A stretch of DNA of 64,000 bases, taken from positions 5,725,290 to 5,789,289 of the forward strand of contig NC_081147.1 of the NCBI RefSeq assembly GCF_958295425.1. Reading direction: 5' to 3'. The translations under genes were made by a program, and so were the position numbers. The stretch is from Solea solea (lineage: Eukaryota > Chordata > Actinopteri > Pleuronectiformes > Soleidae). Under the pieces are notes generated by a model. The model had not been told where the DNA came from. It saw only the letters and a program-made list of their open reading frames with translations, and made no database searches. Position 1 is the stretch's first letter; each line of letters begins with the position of its first letter. Shown piece by piece: positions 49,215 through 60,297 of this stretch.

Positions 49215-49457
49215 GCAGACAATGATAATTTGAAAGGCTTTCTGTCAGAGACATGATTTGTGTCCTACCATGGTTTGAAGAAGTTCTGTAGTGTGGCTGA
49301 GGGTTGAAGTCCTGCCCGGAGACATAGCTTAATGTTAAAGTCTGTTTTATGGATTACATCCTAGTGACACGGAAAATTCTACTTTTTACTTTTACTCACT
49401 TACTAGTACTTTTACTTTTACTTGTACTAGTCTAATGTTGCTTTTCCACTATACAGT

Positions 49458-49531
49458 CCCGGCACGACACGACACGGTACGGCACGACACGACACGGCAA
49501 GGCACGGCACGGCACGGCACAGCACGGCACT
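49458..49531. repeat. (GGCAC/GACAC)n pentamer repeat
   Basis: About fourteen near-identical CACGG/CACGA-type units lie just inside the left end of the MITE. Confidence 0.8.
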
Positions 49532-49795
49532 ACTCTACACGGTTTGGTTCATTTTTCCATTACTATAGCACCTCCTCAACGCGGGCGGAGTCGTCATAGC
49601 ACGACTGCTGTGACGTCAATTTGTATGCGACAAACACAAAAGTAGTGATTGTAAAGCAGTTGTATTCGGTGTACTGAATCATTATTATCAGTTGATTAAA
49701 AATATTACTTCAGTACTTCCTGCATGACCAGATGCGGCTCTCCACTGGCTTTTTAACTGATCTACAGGCATTGTTCTGTGTGGAATGTTGCACTC

Positions 49796-49838
49796 ATGAC
49801 AGTGATGAGGTCACATATAGTGACCTCATCACTGTCAT
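49796..49838. repeat. Perfect 19-bp inverted repeat, 5-nt loop
   Basis: Arms ATGACAGTGATGAGGTCAC and GTGACCTCATCACTGTCAT are exact reverse complements around ATATA. On either strand this forms a stable hairpin. It lies near the right end of the MITE. Confidence 0.9.
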
Positions 49839-49892
49839 GCCATGCCATGCCGAGTCGAGCCGTGACGGAACTGTGTATAGGAAAAGTGCCAT

Positions 49893-51069
49893 AAGTGGTA
49901 TAAGTTGTTTTTTTCAATATATATTTACAATGTTTGGGCATAGGTTAGGCCTTTTTGTCTTAATGTGAAAATGTAAATACAATTAAAGGCAGTATTTTTT
50001 ATTTATTTATTTAGGAATGTATTATATTGTATGAAAGTACCATAATAAAAAGTATATTTCATGAATCATATCATAGCCCTTATCATGAATCTAGATACGT
50101 CGCAAACTGACCCCTACGGAAGAGATGCACACCTCTACTATTTCCTAAAGCTGTCCTGCACATAAAATGATAAATAATATTTCTTATTATACCGAAACAG
50201 AATGGCTTACAAACATTTGACTGGCACTTCTCCATCTTGGCAATTTAAGAAGCGTTCTCATGCCGTCAGTATACACAACTATTAAGCCTCTGGATGTTAG
50301 TTTGTTGAAACACAGCTTACACTTTGTTATGTACTTTCAGCCTTTTAAATCCTACTTGGGACATGACTCCAGTGGTACCTCAGACACTGCTACTATCTTT
50401 GTTTACTTAACCAGACCAATCTTTGCACATTACTCTTGCCAGCTGCTGATTTCAGTTCAATCCGTCTCTTATCTCTCATTCAGCACAGCCTCTTTCAAGT
50501 GGGGGCTGTCTCCATTCTCCCTCAGCCTTAATCCACCTATGGGCAAAAGTTATTCCTACCAGTGAACTGTGGTCTGCCTGAAAGAACTTTTTTCACTAGG
50601 ATGAAGTGCTAAACTTATCACTACACAAACGGAATTTTCATTTATCTCCACTGACCTCACTATCCACTCCATCTTTTGTGAAAGTCCTAATGCCTTGCTC
50701 TTTATATAATTACACCTACGTGGCCTTGCACTTGACTTATTGATCAATCTACCAAATTAGTATCCTCCACTCTTCCCTCACCCTCAGCTATTGATGGTGC
50801 TGCACTGGCTTTTTCGTTTGCTTTCCTCCAGCTTGGCTCAAATGTCCCCTAACTTTGCCACTGCCATATTGAGGATGAACTGACGCAGCAGTCTAATGTT
50901 TAATGTGGCATCCTCTACCTGTAGATTATAGACAGAATATAATACTTAATATGATTGTTAGCTACTGTCATTAACATTATACATGATTAGATTAAATTTA
51001 AATACATGAGCTTGTTTTCATGTTTTTATAAATGTTTTTTTCTTTCTTTTTATTGTCAACTGTATTGTT
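49893..51069. other. No gene seen
   Basis: AT-rich unrecognised DNA. Confidence 0.4.
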
Positions 51070-51237
51070 CCATATCATAACAAACACTTTTACTTTGAAA
51101 TTCTGTGAAATATCATCATTAATAGTGTTTTTTTTCAAGCAAATTTTCAACCGAATTCCATTTTTCTTTCACATGACCAGCCCCCTCATGTACAGACTAG
51201 ACATTGGCCCCCAGGTCATTTGAGTATGAGAACCCTG
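51070..51237. repeat. Right half of the 25-kb hAT MITE family
   Basis: Shares TTTGAAATTCTGTGAAATAT, GACCAGCCCCCT, GACTAGACA and AGGTCATTTGAG with the complete MITE at 25.07-25.33 kb, in the same order and orientation. The left half with its CAGAGGTCTCAAAC end is missing. Confidence 0.65.
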
Positions 51238-51683
51238 AACTAAAGGATAATTAATGGCATAATGAGTTGCACTTTGTTGTAATTGGCTAGTAAACCCAAC
51301 ATGTTAATATGTAAAACCATAACCTGTTGTTTTACACTTTCTGATTCAATCTGTATATACTGGCATATTTATTGTCATATCACTATGTAACCTGTTTTTT
51401 TTACCTACTTATTCTTGTATATAATCTCCTACGGTCATATTTATACTTTTCATCATAACCATATGTACATATTTCTGTCTATACCTCATTCTTTTAAAAG
51501 AGCCGTTGATTTGATTTCACTCATTCATGAACGTCACAGCTCTATTTATCACACAGGTGCCATCATCTCATGTGTCATCCGTTTCATATGTGACACATAA
51601 CATGTTTTTTTCTGACCCTTAACACAAATAACAGAAAATGTGAGGGTTAACTTTTTCAAAGTATGACTCTATTGTTTGAATCC
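51238..51683. other. No gene seen
   Basis: AT-rich unrecognised DNA. Confidence 0.4.
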
Positions 51684-51713
51684 CATACATATATACATAT
51701 ATATGTATATATG

Positions 51714-51745
<32 letters not shown>

Positions 51746-51750
51746 TATGT

Positions 51751-51824
<74 letters not shown>
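51684..51824. repeat. Long TA-rich microsatellite (141 bp)
   Basis: Nearly pure alternating TA with interspersed C and G as ATACAT/ATGTAT, largely self-complementary. Open frames through it are artefacts of the repeat. Confidence 0.95.
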
Positions 51825-51827
<3 letters not shown>

Positions 51828-52450
51828 TCCTTTGACATTTTCAGTGGCTGACTGAGTCAAAGCCTGGGCTTATTCCCTTCATTTTAATGAGCACCTTGAA
51901 CTCTGTGCCTGCTCATCTATCCTGATCTTTACTTGTTGGTTTTTAGTGTCTCATCTTGTGGTAATATATCCAATTTTCCTTTATATTTTCCTCTTATTTT
52001 TAACTTTAACATTATGCCACACCCTCTGTTGACTTTGGAAGACACACAGATCATGTGTCCTTCGGTGTCCTTGCATTTTTATGTGCAGAATGACACAAAT
52101 AGGGTTAGTCACAGCGTGGGGAAAGAGAAAGTGTTAGCTGAATCACTGATCTGCATGGATTTGTGTGCATTTGTTGTTCACACATGAATCGTGCCTTCTG
52201 CTGCCAGCTATGTGTTTTACATACGGTTTTCCTTTGAAAATGACCCCAAAAAGTCTGTCTGTGTCTTCATGCCAGGATGTTTCAGAGTGAAGCCAGTCTT
52301 ATACACATTTCACAATACAAGCCTTGTTGAAAGTGAAATACAGAAATGCTTTGAAACAAATGTTTGCGGCATTGTCCTACTGAAGTAGACAAGGTCAATC
52401 AGGGTAAAGACGTTATCTTATGTCCAAAATACCAACATAACCCTCTTCAT
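51825..52450. other. No gene seen
   Basis: Unrecognised DNA. Confidence 0.4.
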
Positions 52451-52633
52451 TCACGGTACCTTCACACATATGCAGCTCATCCATGCAGATATACATGATA
52501 ACAGTTTAGATTGTTGTTTTCTTCCAACAACAAGCACACGTTTGGACTTATCGGACCACAGAACATGTTTCCACTGACTTCCGACAGATGAGTTCAGTGT
52601 GTGTAAAAATGATGTATGGCTTCTTATTTGCAT
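52451..52633 (-). pseudogene. Possible Tc1-like transposase fragment
   Basis: The minus-strand translation contains QWKHVLWSDKSK. This resembles the W-x-x-VLWSDESKF block of Tc1/mariner transposases, where the Asp is the first catalytic residue; the following Glu is Lys here. About 60 codons are open with no wider similarity and no terminal repeats. The motif is short, so the assignment is moderate. Confidence 0.45.
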
Positions 52634-53802
52634 AATAAAGTTTCACATTTAAATTTGGCACAAATTTATGAGCTGTGACTCATCCTTGCTTTCAAAAACA
52701 AAAGCTTTGATAGATGCTCCTTTTATAGCCAATTTTCATACCTCAACTGTTACCAGATAACCTGTTAATTGGGGAAATTACTTTTATAACATGTTCAGTC
52801 TTGAGTATGTTGCCGTCAGATTGACTTTTTTTATACACATTTGCAAAATACGATTAGGTTTACTGGAAATCTTTTCTTTGTACTTTTATCTGCTAAAGGA
52901 AAAAGGTATTCAACAATGACAAATGTACGTTTTAAATGCATTTCAAGATAGTTTACTAACTGGAAATAAGATATGTAAGAATTAAGTGCATTCACTGTAC
53001 ATACCGATCAGCCACAACTGCAGCAAATGACTGGTTCCATAACTGCTTGAGAGTGAATGTTGTGAACGTATAACCAAATGTGTCTCTAACCACCTTTGAA
53101 GGTAATTTGGATGACTGAATATGTCCTTGAAGGTCCATAAACTGCCGGTGAAATTAAAAATGAGAGGGCAAACAATGCCCCGAATAATGAGGTGAATCTC
53201 ATTATCCGGTGTTTCACAAAGAGGTCAAAGTTAGTTTTATTTCTGTAGTCATGTATGAATTACTGTGACCAGTGCCCACCGGGGGCTGCCACAGTGTGGA
53301 CACAGAAAAGCAACAAAGTCATTCAATAACAATTTAAACAGCAGTACTTTTTAATACATGTACGAGTACTCAGTGGTTTTTAGTAAGTTATTGCATCAGT
53401 GCTTTAGTTCTTAATACCTAATTGGAGAATGCTCTGGAATTGTTAATTCATTAGATAGAGTACTCACTACAGTCAAATCAATATCCTCTTCACACCTTCA
53501 CAACTTTCCCAGACTTCTCACACTCAAAAATAGTACCGATATGTACATAAAAGTGAATTTTAAATTTAGAAAAAATTTATTTTTAAAAAAAAAAATAATA
53601 ATTGACTTTCACTAATTGTTCCAGTTTATATACAATTTCAGTACTCTAAAAGACATAATGTACCTTCATAATACTATGGTACCAAAATGCTGCACTGAAA
53701 GGGTACAACTAAAATAATTGTCCACACATTGATAACATTTTGATCATTTATTTGCACAAGTAAAGGGTAATTCATGTGGTAAAGTTTATATTTTGAAAGG
53801 AT
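52634..53802. other. No gene seen
   Basis: AT-rich unrecognised DNA. Confidence 0.4.
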
Positions 53803-53910
53803 TATGTGCTTCTGTGGATCTGCAATGGACTGGCAACCTTTCACACTGTGTCAGCTGGGATTGGCTCGAGTGACCCACGACCCTCATGTGGAGGATACAT
53901 GTGGATGGAT
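53803..53910 (+). repeat. tRNA-SINE 3' fragment
   Basis: TGGACTGGCAACC, GTCAGCTGGGATTGGCTC and ACCCTCATGTGGAGGATA are the 3' body words of the SINE at 23.5 kb, in the same order, ending in a TGGATGGATG tail. Confidence 0.6.
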
Positions 53911-54504
53911 GTGCCTCTGTACTCTTGGGATGGAAATAATACACCTTTGTTCCTTCTTTTGATGCAATTCACTTTGTACCCTGTACTCTGTTTGTCAAAA
54001 TGTACATTTCTGTATCTCCAAACCCAATGTAGTGAAGGGAACATTGTCCATATCTGTACTTCTGAGTACTGACATGTTTTATTACATTATTACATGAGTT
54101 CTTTATGGCTCTTAATAAAATTAATTATTGTATTTCTCATATAAAATACTTTATTAAGAGCTATGACAATTCCTTCTGGTAATTAGTGACTAATGAATGC
54201 ACTCACAGCCTTGTACAAAAACAGAGTTAACAGAGGCAGTTGATAATGAGCTTTGTAGTACAGGTTGTGTAAAGACAGTCATTGTCTGGTTCAGTGAAGC
54301 AAGATAACAACAACATATCCTGGAAATATTGAACTTGCTTCTTAGTACTGGTCTGTTGATTTGACAAATGTCACCTCCTGGCTGAGTGAATTAAATGAGT
54401 GTTGCTGATCATGATGCACCACCGGCATACCCGCTTACTTAAAGGAAAAAGAAAGCACAATTTAAAGACCACCACAAAATCCCAGGGACTTTTTAGCCTA
54501 AAGT
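53911..54504. other. No gene seen
   Basis: Unrecognised DNA. Confidence 0.4.
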
Positions 54505-54935
54505 TGCTGGACATAGGTGTAAAACTGACCCCAGGTTGAACTGAACTGGTGGAAAAATAACCAAGGGAAATGCAGTTACAGATCCAAGCTGACCTCCAAG
54601 ATCAAAGTACAACTGTCTCCAGTCGATCTATACTTGTGTCGCTTCCTGAATAAGCGAGTTCTCTCCATGGTGGAAGACTTTTTATTTTTTTTAAAAAAGA
54701 GAAACATAAAAGAGTGAGTGGAGTTTGGTAAAATGCATGAAGACAAGCAAGTGGTATTTTTCCTGGGAGAACGTCCTTTGAACACATGAAACAAGATTCC
54801 AGAATTCTTGATTTTGGCGAAAACTTTTTTGTTTTTTTTCATCATACCCACTGTGAAAAATAGAGGAGGCTACTTTATGCTTTGCTGTGAGAAACCTGGA
54901 GCTTTCAGCTGAAGAGGAGCTATAAAAATGTGGTT
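54505..54935 (+). pseudogene. Degraded Tc1-like transposase
   Basis: Read across frames the sequence follows a Tc1 transposase gene. A CAGTCGATCTATACTTGTGT / GCGAGTTCTC...ATGGTGGAAG part leads into CTGGGAGAACGTCC, where WENVLW-type residues are expected, and then TVKNRGGYFMLCC near 54850. The last corresponds to the highly conserved TVKHGGGSIMLWG block just before a catalytic Asp-containing region. The last third, with the final acidic residue, and both terminal repeats were not found. Many frame changes make it an old relic. Confidence 0.6.
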
Positions 54936-56852
54936 GATTGCAGTGATTGCTTCAAATGAATGTGTTGAAAAAGGCCCTAACATTTTTGTCCATAACATGT
55001 TATAGATAAAATTATGTATCAGTTATAGAATAGGACATCATTTTATTATTTTCAACACATTTCAGGAAGTGGGTTTTTTTAGTAGAAATTCTCAGTCATG
55101 TCTGAATATATATAGCACAGTGTACAGTGTATGTTTGTAATTTTAATAATTTGAGGCAAATTGTGACTAAACAAAAATGGTGAGAAGAAGAAGAAAACAA
55201 CACACACCCACACAAGTAGAATTGATTCCACTGGATGGTAATTTATTCAAATTTAATTTGTGTTTCTTGTAATACACATATAGAAATGAGATTGGACTGA
55301 AGCCCAGATGAAGCTAACCTTTAGGACAAAGACAGAAATGGACAATGAGGCATTGCCAAACCCAGCGTGTTGACTTCGCTTCACTCTGACTGGAAGGTGA
55401 AATGCACCAGTGCTTAATGGAAAGAGCCATTTATGGGACTGTTAAACAATGTATACTGCTTAAATTGACAGAATGTATAGTCGTTACACCCCCTCTCTAA
55501 AGCGGATTCCATACATTTTTGGAAGTCATCCAGGGGCTTTATGTATGAATGCAAATGTCCTCGTTATGGACATCCTCCAAACATTTTCCTGCCAGCTCTC
55601 TGGTCTAATCTCCAGATAATATCCAAGTGAGCTCATATGAGAACACAGTGGGAGAAGTTTGGGATAATCCACAGTGAGTGAATGGGTGAGTGTCGTGTTT
55701 AATGCATGGTCAGGTCAGTGGCAAATCCCTCATCTGGATCCTCGGAAGACTCTCCCGCTGTTTTGAACGTGTCTGATTCAGACAATCCCATGCTGTGTTG
55801 GTCGCATGTGAACAGCAAACTCTAGAGGATCCAATCTGGATTCAATTCTCCAAACATTATCTGGAGTTCATGCCCTGAAACAGCTTAAATCTTTCTCGCT
55901 ATGCCCCACCACGACCTGTATCAGCAGGGGTGCAAGGGTGCCATGTTTCCAAATGTCTGAGTGAGTGCGTGTGTGTGTGTGTGTGTGTGCATGCACACGC
56001 AAATACATCCTCTTACCAAGCTGAATGGATTAATTGCATGCTGAGGCCTGAAGAGCGGGCGTTTGGAGAGGCCACTGTGCAAGCCATTTTCGATTGCACT
56101 TTCACACTTTCGTCTTCATTTATTCATGAACACACACACAACTTGCAAGAAAACCTTCTACCTCACAGCAGTGGATTCAGGTTCAGAGTGGAAGGAGAAT
56201 CTCTGATGAAGTTGTACATTGAGAGCACTACGCACACACACACACACACACACACTTTTATTAATGGAGATGCTTGGTAACTGCAACAGTGAGAGGTTTG
56301 GAGAGGGGGGATAAAATAAGCCACCTGCCTCAATTAGTTTGAGGATGGAGGTGTAGATGGAGAGAGGCCATGAGTGCGTAAGGAAGAGATGAAAAGAGAG
56401 AGAGTAGGTGGAGAGAGAGGCTGGAGGGAGACAGAGATTGAGCGAGAGAGCTCCAGTGGATCAGAGACTGGAGGTAAAGGGAGATGTTTGTGGGTGGGAG
56501 AGAATACACTCGGGGAGCAGCTGATTGGAGCTTCGGAAGGCCAATACTGATGCCTCCTCCAGTTTTTGGAGAGGAGCTGCTGATTTCCAGTAGTCTGATA
56601 CTCAGAGAGACCATATTGTTTCCTTTATCTTCTCTCCTCTGGCAGAAAGAAGGAAAATAGGAACTGGAAAAACGAATTCCAATTCACATTGGAGCTTATT
56701 AATCAAACTTGGTGCAGAAATCACTGTACGTCAGGCCACATGTGTGCTTCATGAAACGTGTATCTCACCCAATCCCAGCATATGCCCTATTTGATAAATG
56801 CAGTGCTGAAAAAGATCGTAATTTGAATAACATATATATTTATGGATTAGAC
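54936..56852. other. No gene seen; (GT)n and (CA)n
   Basis: (GT)n at about 55969-55989, (CA)n at about 56233-56255, and a GA-rich tract at about 56330-56480 whose complementary open frame is low-complexity Ser/Leu. Confidence 0.4.
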
Positions 56853-57165
56853 TAGGGATGCACTGATACCAATACCAGTATCAGGTCCGATGCTGCCTTT
56901 GTGTACTCATATTTGTATTCGTAAAACTACTCCAATACAGCACCCGATTCCACTTCACATATCTTCAAGTGAGCTGAGCAGGTGTGTGGCAATAAGCAGA
57001 TGTGTCGCAATGTCAGCAGTTTGGAAATACGTTAAGATAAGCAATGACACAAAAGTAGAGCAGACTGTAATCTGTACTATGCTAGACTACCCAGAGGAGG
57101 AGAAAGTCTTCTGCTAAAACCACTAAAGAACCAATGTGAGGCACCTCAAAATATTTCAGTGTTAT
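56853..57165 (+). pseudogene. hAT (ZBED) element 5' end with ruined BED finger
   Basis: It begins TAGGGATGCACTGATACC with an ATACCAGTATCAGG palindrome, the usual hAT end. It then shares the TTTGTATTCGTAAAACTACT leader, the GAGCTGAGCAGGTGTG block and the MSAVWKY start with the relic at 6.6 kb. The Cys pair is reduced to one Cys and the His pair is lost. Both copies descend from one hAT family. The catalytic region is missing. Confidence 0.6.
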
Positions 57166-57214
57166 TAATCTGAATCTAATTCAAGTCTATCTGTTCATAT
57201 ACTTTTATATATAT

Positions 57215-57330
57215 TAGGGATGTCCCGATCCGATATTGATATCGGATATCGGTCCGATATCAGCCAAAAAAACGCATATCGAGACATTTGATATTTAATA
57301 TGGTGTTCCATAGTATTCTTAGCCCTTTCC
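57215..57330. repeat. Second hAT-type MITE end
   Basis: TAGGGATGTCCCGATCCGAT followed by GATATCGGATATCGG repeats is a common fish hAT end rich in GATATC/CCGATA palindromes. It starts 50 bp after the preceding relic. The other end was not found. Confidence 0.5.
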
Positions 57331-59528
57331 TTTTTTTCTATGCACATGCTACCAAGCAAGCTAACTAGATTCCATTGTTAATTCGATGACACACAATTGT
57401 AAATTTGTGTTTCAGAGTCCTGGTTGCAGCTATCCTGCATGATTTTGGACTGTCAGCGTCCTCACTGGCCCAATGTTTCAAAGACTCTTTATTCTCTTTA
57501 CTCTTTATGAGTCTTGTAGCTACACAAAAGCATTTCAAAGAAATTGTTGGAACATTTTAGGCAGTGAGAGAAAAAATGCATTCACCAGAGAGAAAGAGAC
57601 ACAACAGTGGTTTTGTTGTCAGTACACCAAAGTGGCAGGTACAGTGTGTGTTGACTCTGCTTCCTTTACATACGTTGGTTTTTAATAACTGCCAGCATGA
57701 CTGTGCTGCAGACACCCTGCTGTGTAAGCTATACTCAAGATTATGCACTCGCCTGTCTCTTTCACTCTCTCACACAGGCACACACAGATACACACCTAAT
57801 CAGTTATAGTTACAAATACACAGCTCTGCATTACAAAGAGCAGAAGCCAGGGAGTAAGATGATGGTTAGGTGGAAGGGAGGATCAAATATCAGAATAATG
57901 GTGGTAAGAAAATGGGCAGTTGCTTTTATTTATCTCCTTCTCATTTTGAGCTGGAGACTTAGACATTGCAGACCTTGTGCCAGGTATCATTTCTTCATGG
58001 GACTAATTGTAAAAAGAACTTAAAGCTTTTTTTCTCCCTGTAGAATAAGCTGTCAATCAGTCATGCGCAGGGGTGTGAAACTGCTTTCATGGGGGCAAAT
58101 TCTACGCGGTAAACAAGACGGTTTTGTCTTCATTGAGTCCGAGCTGAGTATTCCATATCAGCACGACCACAGAGGTAATACTCGGACCACGAGACAGCAC
58201 AGGTTCTTTAATGAGTGAAGCCAGAGGGAATGCAGTTTACAATGTAACTATTTACCAATACAATGTGCCGCTTTGTAAACTGCAGAATGTTTGGGAACTG
58301 CTCTGATACAGAGAAAGACTCACAGAGGAACAGACAGTAACCCTGGAGTAGGTTACTAGTATTCAGTGAAGGCAATCTGGCAAAGGACAAAAGGAGGCAG
58401 GTGAGCATTTAACAGGCTGCGATGGTGGGAACAGCAGCGGGAGGGAAAGCAGAATGACAAATAAAGGCACCATCTGAAAGGGCAGAGCTACAAATGTTGA
58501 CGTAAAACAGGAAATCAACACAAACTATTTTGGTGTCCATGTTTCAGTGCCTTAAATTAGAATTTTTCTTAGGGAAACTCTGGGTTAGAAGGAAAAAATG
58601 GTCAGTTTCTAATGAGAAGTTTGACAATTTTATCCCCATCTGAACCCCATACTGCTCCTGGCAGGTGTGCTGCATGCATATACATTAAAATGTGAATGAA
58701 TACCATTTGATGGACATTTTTGCCAGATCTGAGAAGCCCTATATTGTGTTTACAAATGAACAATTACTAAAAAAATATAAATGATTAAAATTACATCATA
58801 TTCCATTAAACACAATTGAACATATTTTCATATAGAATTATTAAGCATTAAGCTTTTGAGTGGTAATTAGTAATACAAATGTTTTGTTAAAATGACAGAT
58901 TTAGTCCTTCAACCGTGAATGCAGTGCAATGCAATGCCTGTAGATCAGATAACAGACAGTGCAGGGAGAGAAACATGGCAGCAACAAAACAGGCTGACAT
59001 TTAGACCCACTTCAACTGTAATGCCACAGGGAGAAACAGCAAGTGTGTAACTCTGGTGACAAAAATCACTGAGAAGAAAAACACGTGAATGCAACACACA
59101 AAACCTGGGGTAAAAAAAGCATTCAGATATTGAATAACATATTATTTCTTTACTGGGGACAGTCTCTAATTTTCTTTTAGCATCACAACTGGACTTGGAT
59201 GGCAGCTAAGGATTTGTTTGACCTATCTAAATATGAGTATTTAGAGTACCAATGTGATGTCACAGTCCTCTGTGTGAATCTCTTATTTGGTAGCCAATCA
59301 ATCAGTTGCATTTGAGCCCTCAAAAATACTGGTCCCTGAATATACAATAACACGATCAAAGGGAGTTGATGAGAGACAACCAGTGAGAATCATAAGGTAA
59401 TCCAGAAGAAGAGAGTGGAGGAGAAAAGGAAACATGTTGCAGTGGATGTCAGTGTTTTCAGACCCTTTGCCACTTGCTGAGGATAAACAAGAGTGTCAGA
59501 AAAAAACATTATGGGAAGGATGAACACG
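57331..59528. other. No gene seen
   Basis: Unrecognised DNA. A small hairpin near 58137-58189 (TCCGAG...AATACTCGGA) is noted only. Confidence 0.4.
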
Positions 59529-59745
59529 GGGCAGCCCGTGGCCAAGTGGAAAGGGAACTTGGCTTATAACCAGATGGTTGCCGGTTCAAATCCCTACCCG
59601 GCCAAAAAGGGTTGGGGTACCCATGAGCAAGGTGCCCAACCCCCAATGCTCCCCGGGTGCTACTCAGTGTGGCAGCCCACTGCTCCTAATTCTAGGATGG
59701 GTAAAATGCAGAGGTATACTTTCACTAAAGGGATTAATAAAAAAT
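59529..59745 (+). repeat. tRNA-derived SINE, second family, nearly full length
   Basis: The tRNA-like head has an A box at about 59539-59550 (TGGCCAAGTGG) and a B box GGTTCAAATCCC at about 59582. The body includes CCCAACCCCCAATGCTCCCC, GGCAGCCCACTGCTCCTAA and TAGGATGGGTAAAATGCAGA, a high-copy teleost SINE pattern, and the end is GGGATTAATAAAAAATC. Pol III promoter boxes are intact. The 3' word is shared with the LINE tail at 45.0 kb. Confidence 0.75.
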
Positions 59746-59810
59746 CATAGACTTAAGCTAATCGTAAAATCTAGAACACGTGCTACGATGCTACGGAAGT
59801 AGAAGCCGCA

Positions 59811-60297
59811 TAGTGTATTAGAAAAATGTATCTATCTTTGATCCGTATAACTCTAGTATATAAAGTATATTACCTTTCTTGTTTTTCATTTTTATGAAAT
59901 TTATATTGATATATTTTATTTTTCTCTGGGAACCCCCTGAGACTGCTTCATAGAACCCTCAGGGGTCCCTAGACCAGCTATTGATAACCATTTTTCAAAC
60001 TACTGCAGTAGCTTCAGTCCTGTGTGCTAACATCTATCTGATGTCACTGACAGCGAGACCAGGAGGGGGTTGGGCTATGTAAATGTGATGATACTGTCTC
60101 CCAGAAGGTGTGAATCTTTGAGGCTAAAATTCTCCCTAAACCTGGATGACATTCAAATGGCCATATCTTCTTCAAATATTTTCTGATTTCCCTGTGTTAG
60201 ACATGGAAAAAAGCTTAGAAATCACACTTTCCGAATATGTAAAAACTCAAAATGCCCCACGGCCCACTTGTTCCTGGTTTTTCCATGGCTGGGCACA
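59811..60297 (-). repeat. Unnamed dispersed repeat, copy B
   Basis: Reverse-complement counterpart of 27044-27505, about 0.48 kb. It shares TTTTTCCATGGCTGGGCACA, GGCCATATCTTCTTCAAATA, TTGATAACCATT and GGGAACCCCCTGAG at corresponding positions. The two copies differ by many substitutions and small indels, so the family is old. Confidence 0.65.

Larger units (their letters stand above)
47873..49370. repeat. Locally duplicated segment carrying three tRNA genes
   Basis: Blocks repeat in the same orientation. GAGACATAGCTTAATGTTAA with flanking sequence occurs at about 47874-47938 and 49310-49366. A second block, with AAACATTGTTACCTCA and CTCTGTGACTGGA, occurs at about 48100-48210 and 48433-48545. 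The tRNA genes sit between or inside these blocks. Tandem amplification of tRNA-bearing units is well known in fish, and this looks like a small or eroded example. Confidence 0.6.
49437..49892. mobile_element. MITE with TTTTCC-type inverted ends
   Basis: The left end TGCTTTTCCACTATACAGTC, then CCGGCACG, is mirrored by the right end, which reads in reverse complement GGCACTTTTCCTATACACAG, then TTCCGTCACGG. Inside are a (GGCAC/GACAC)n stretch at about 49458-49531 and a perfect hairpin at 49796-49838. It is non-coding. Fish carry many such elements; I cannot fix the superfamily because no target duplication is clear. Confidence 0.55.

Noticed and set aside
58137..58189. Small inverted repeat TCCGAG...CTCGGA
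   Set aside because: Arms are short and interrupted by three bases; not distinguishable from chance.
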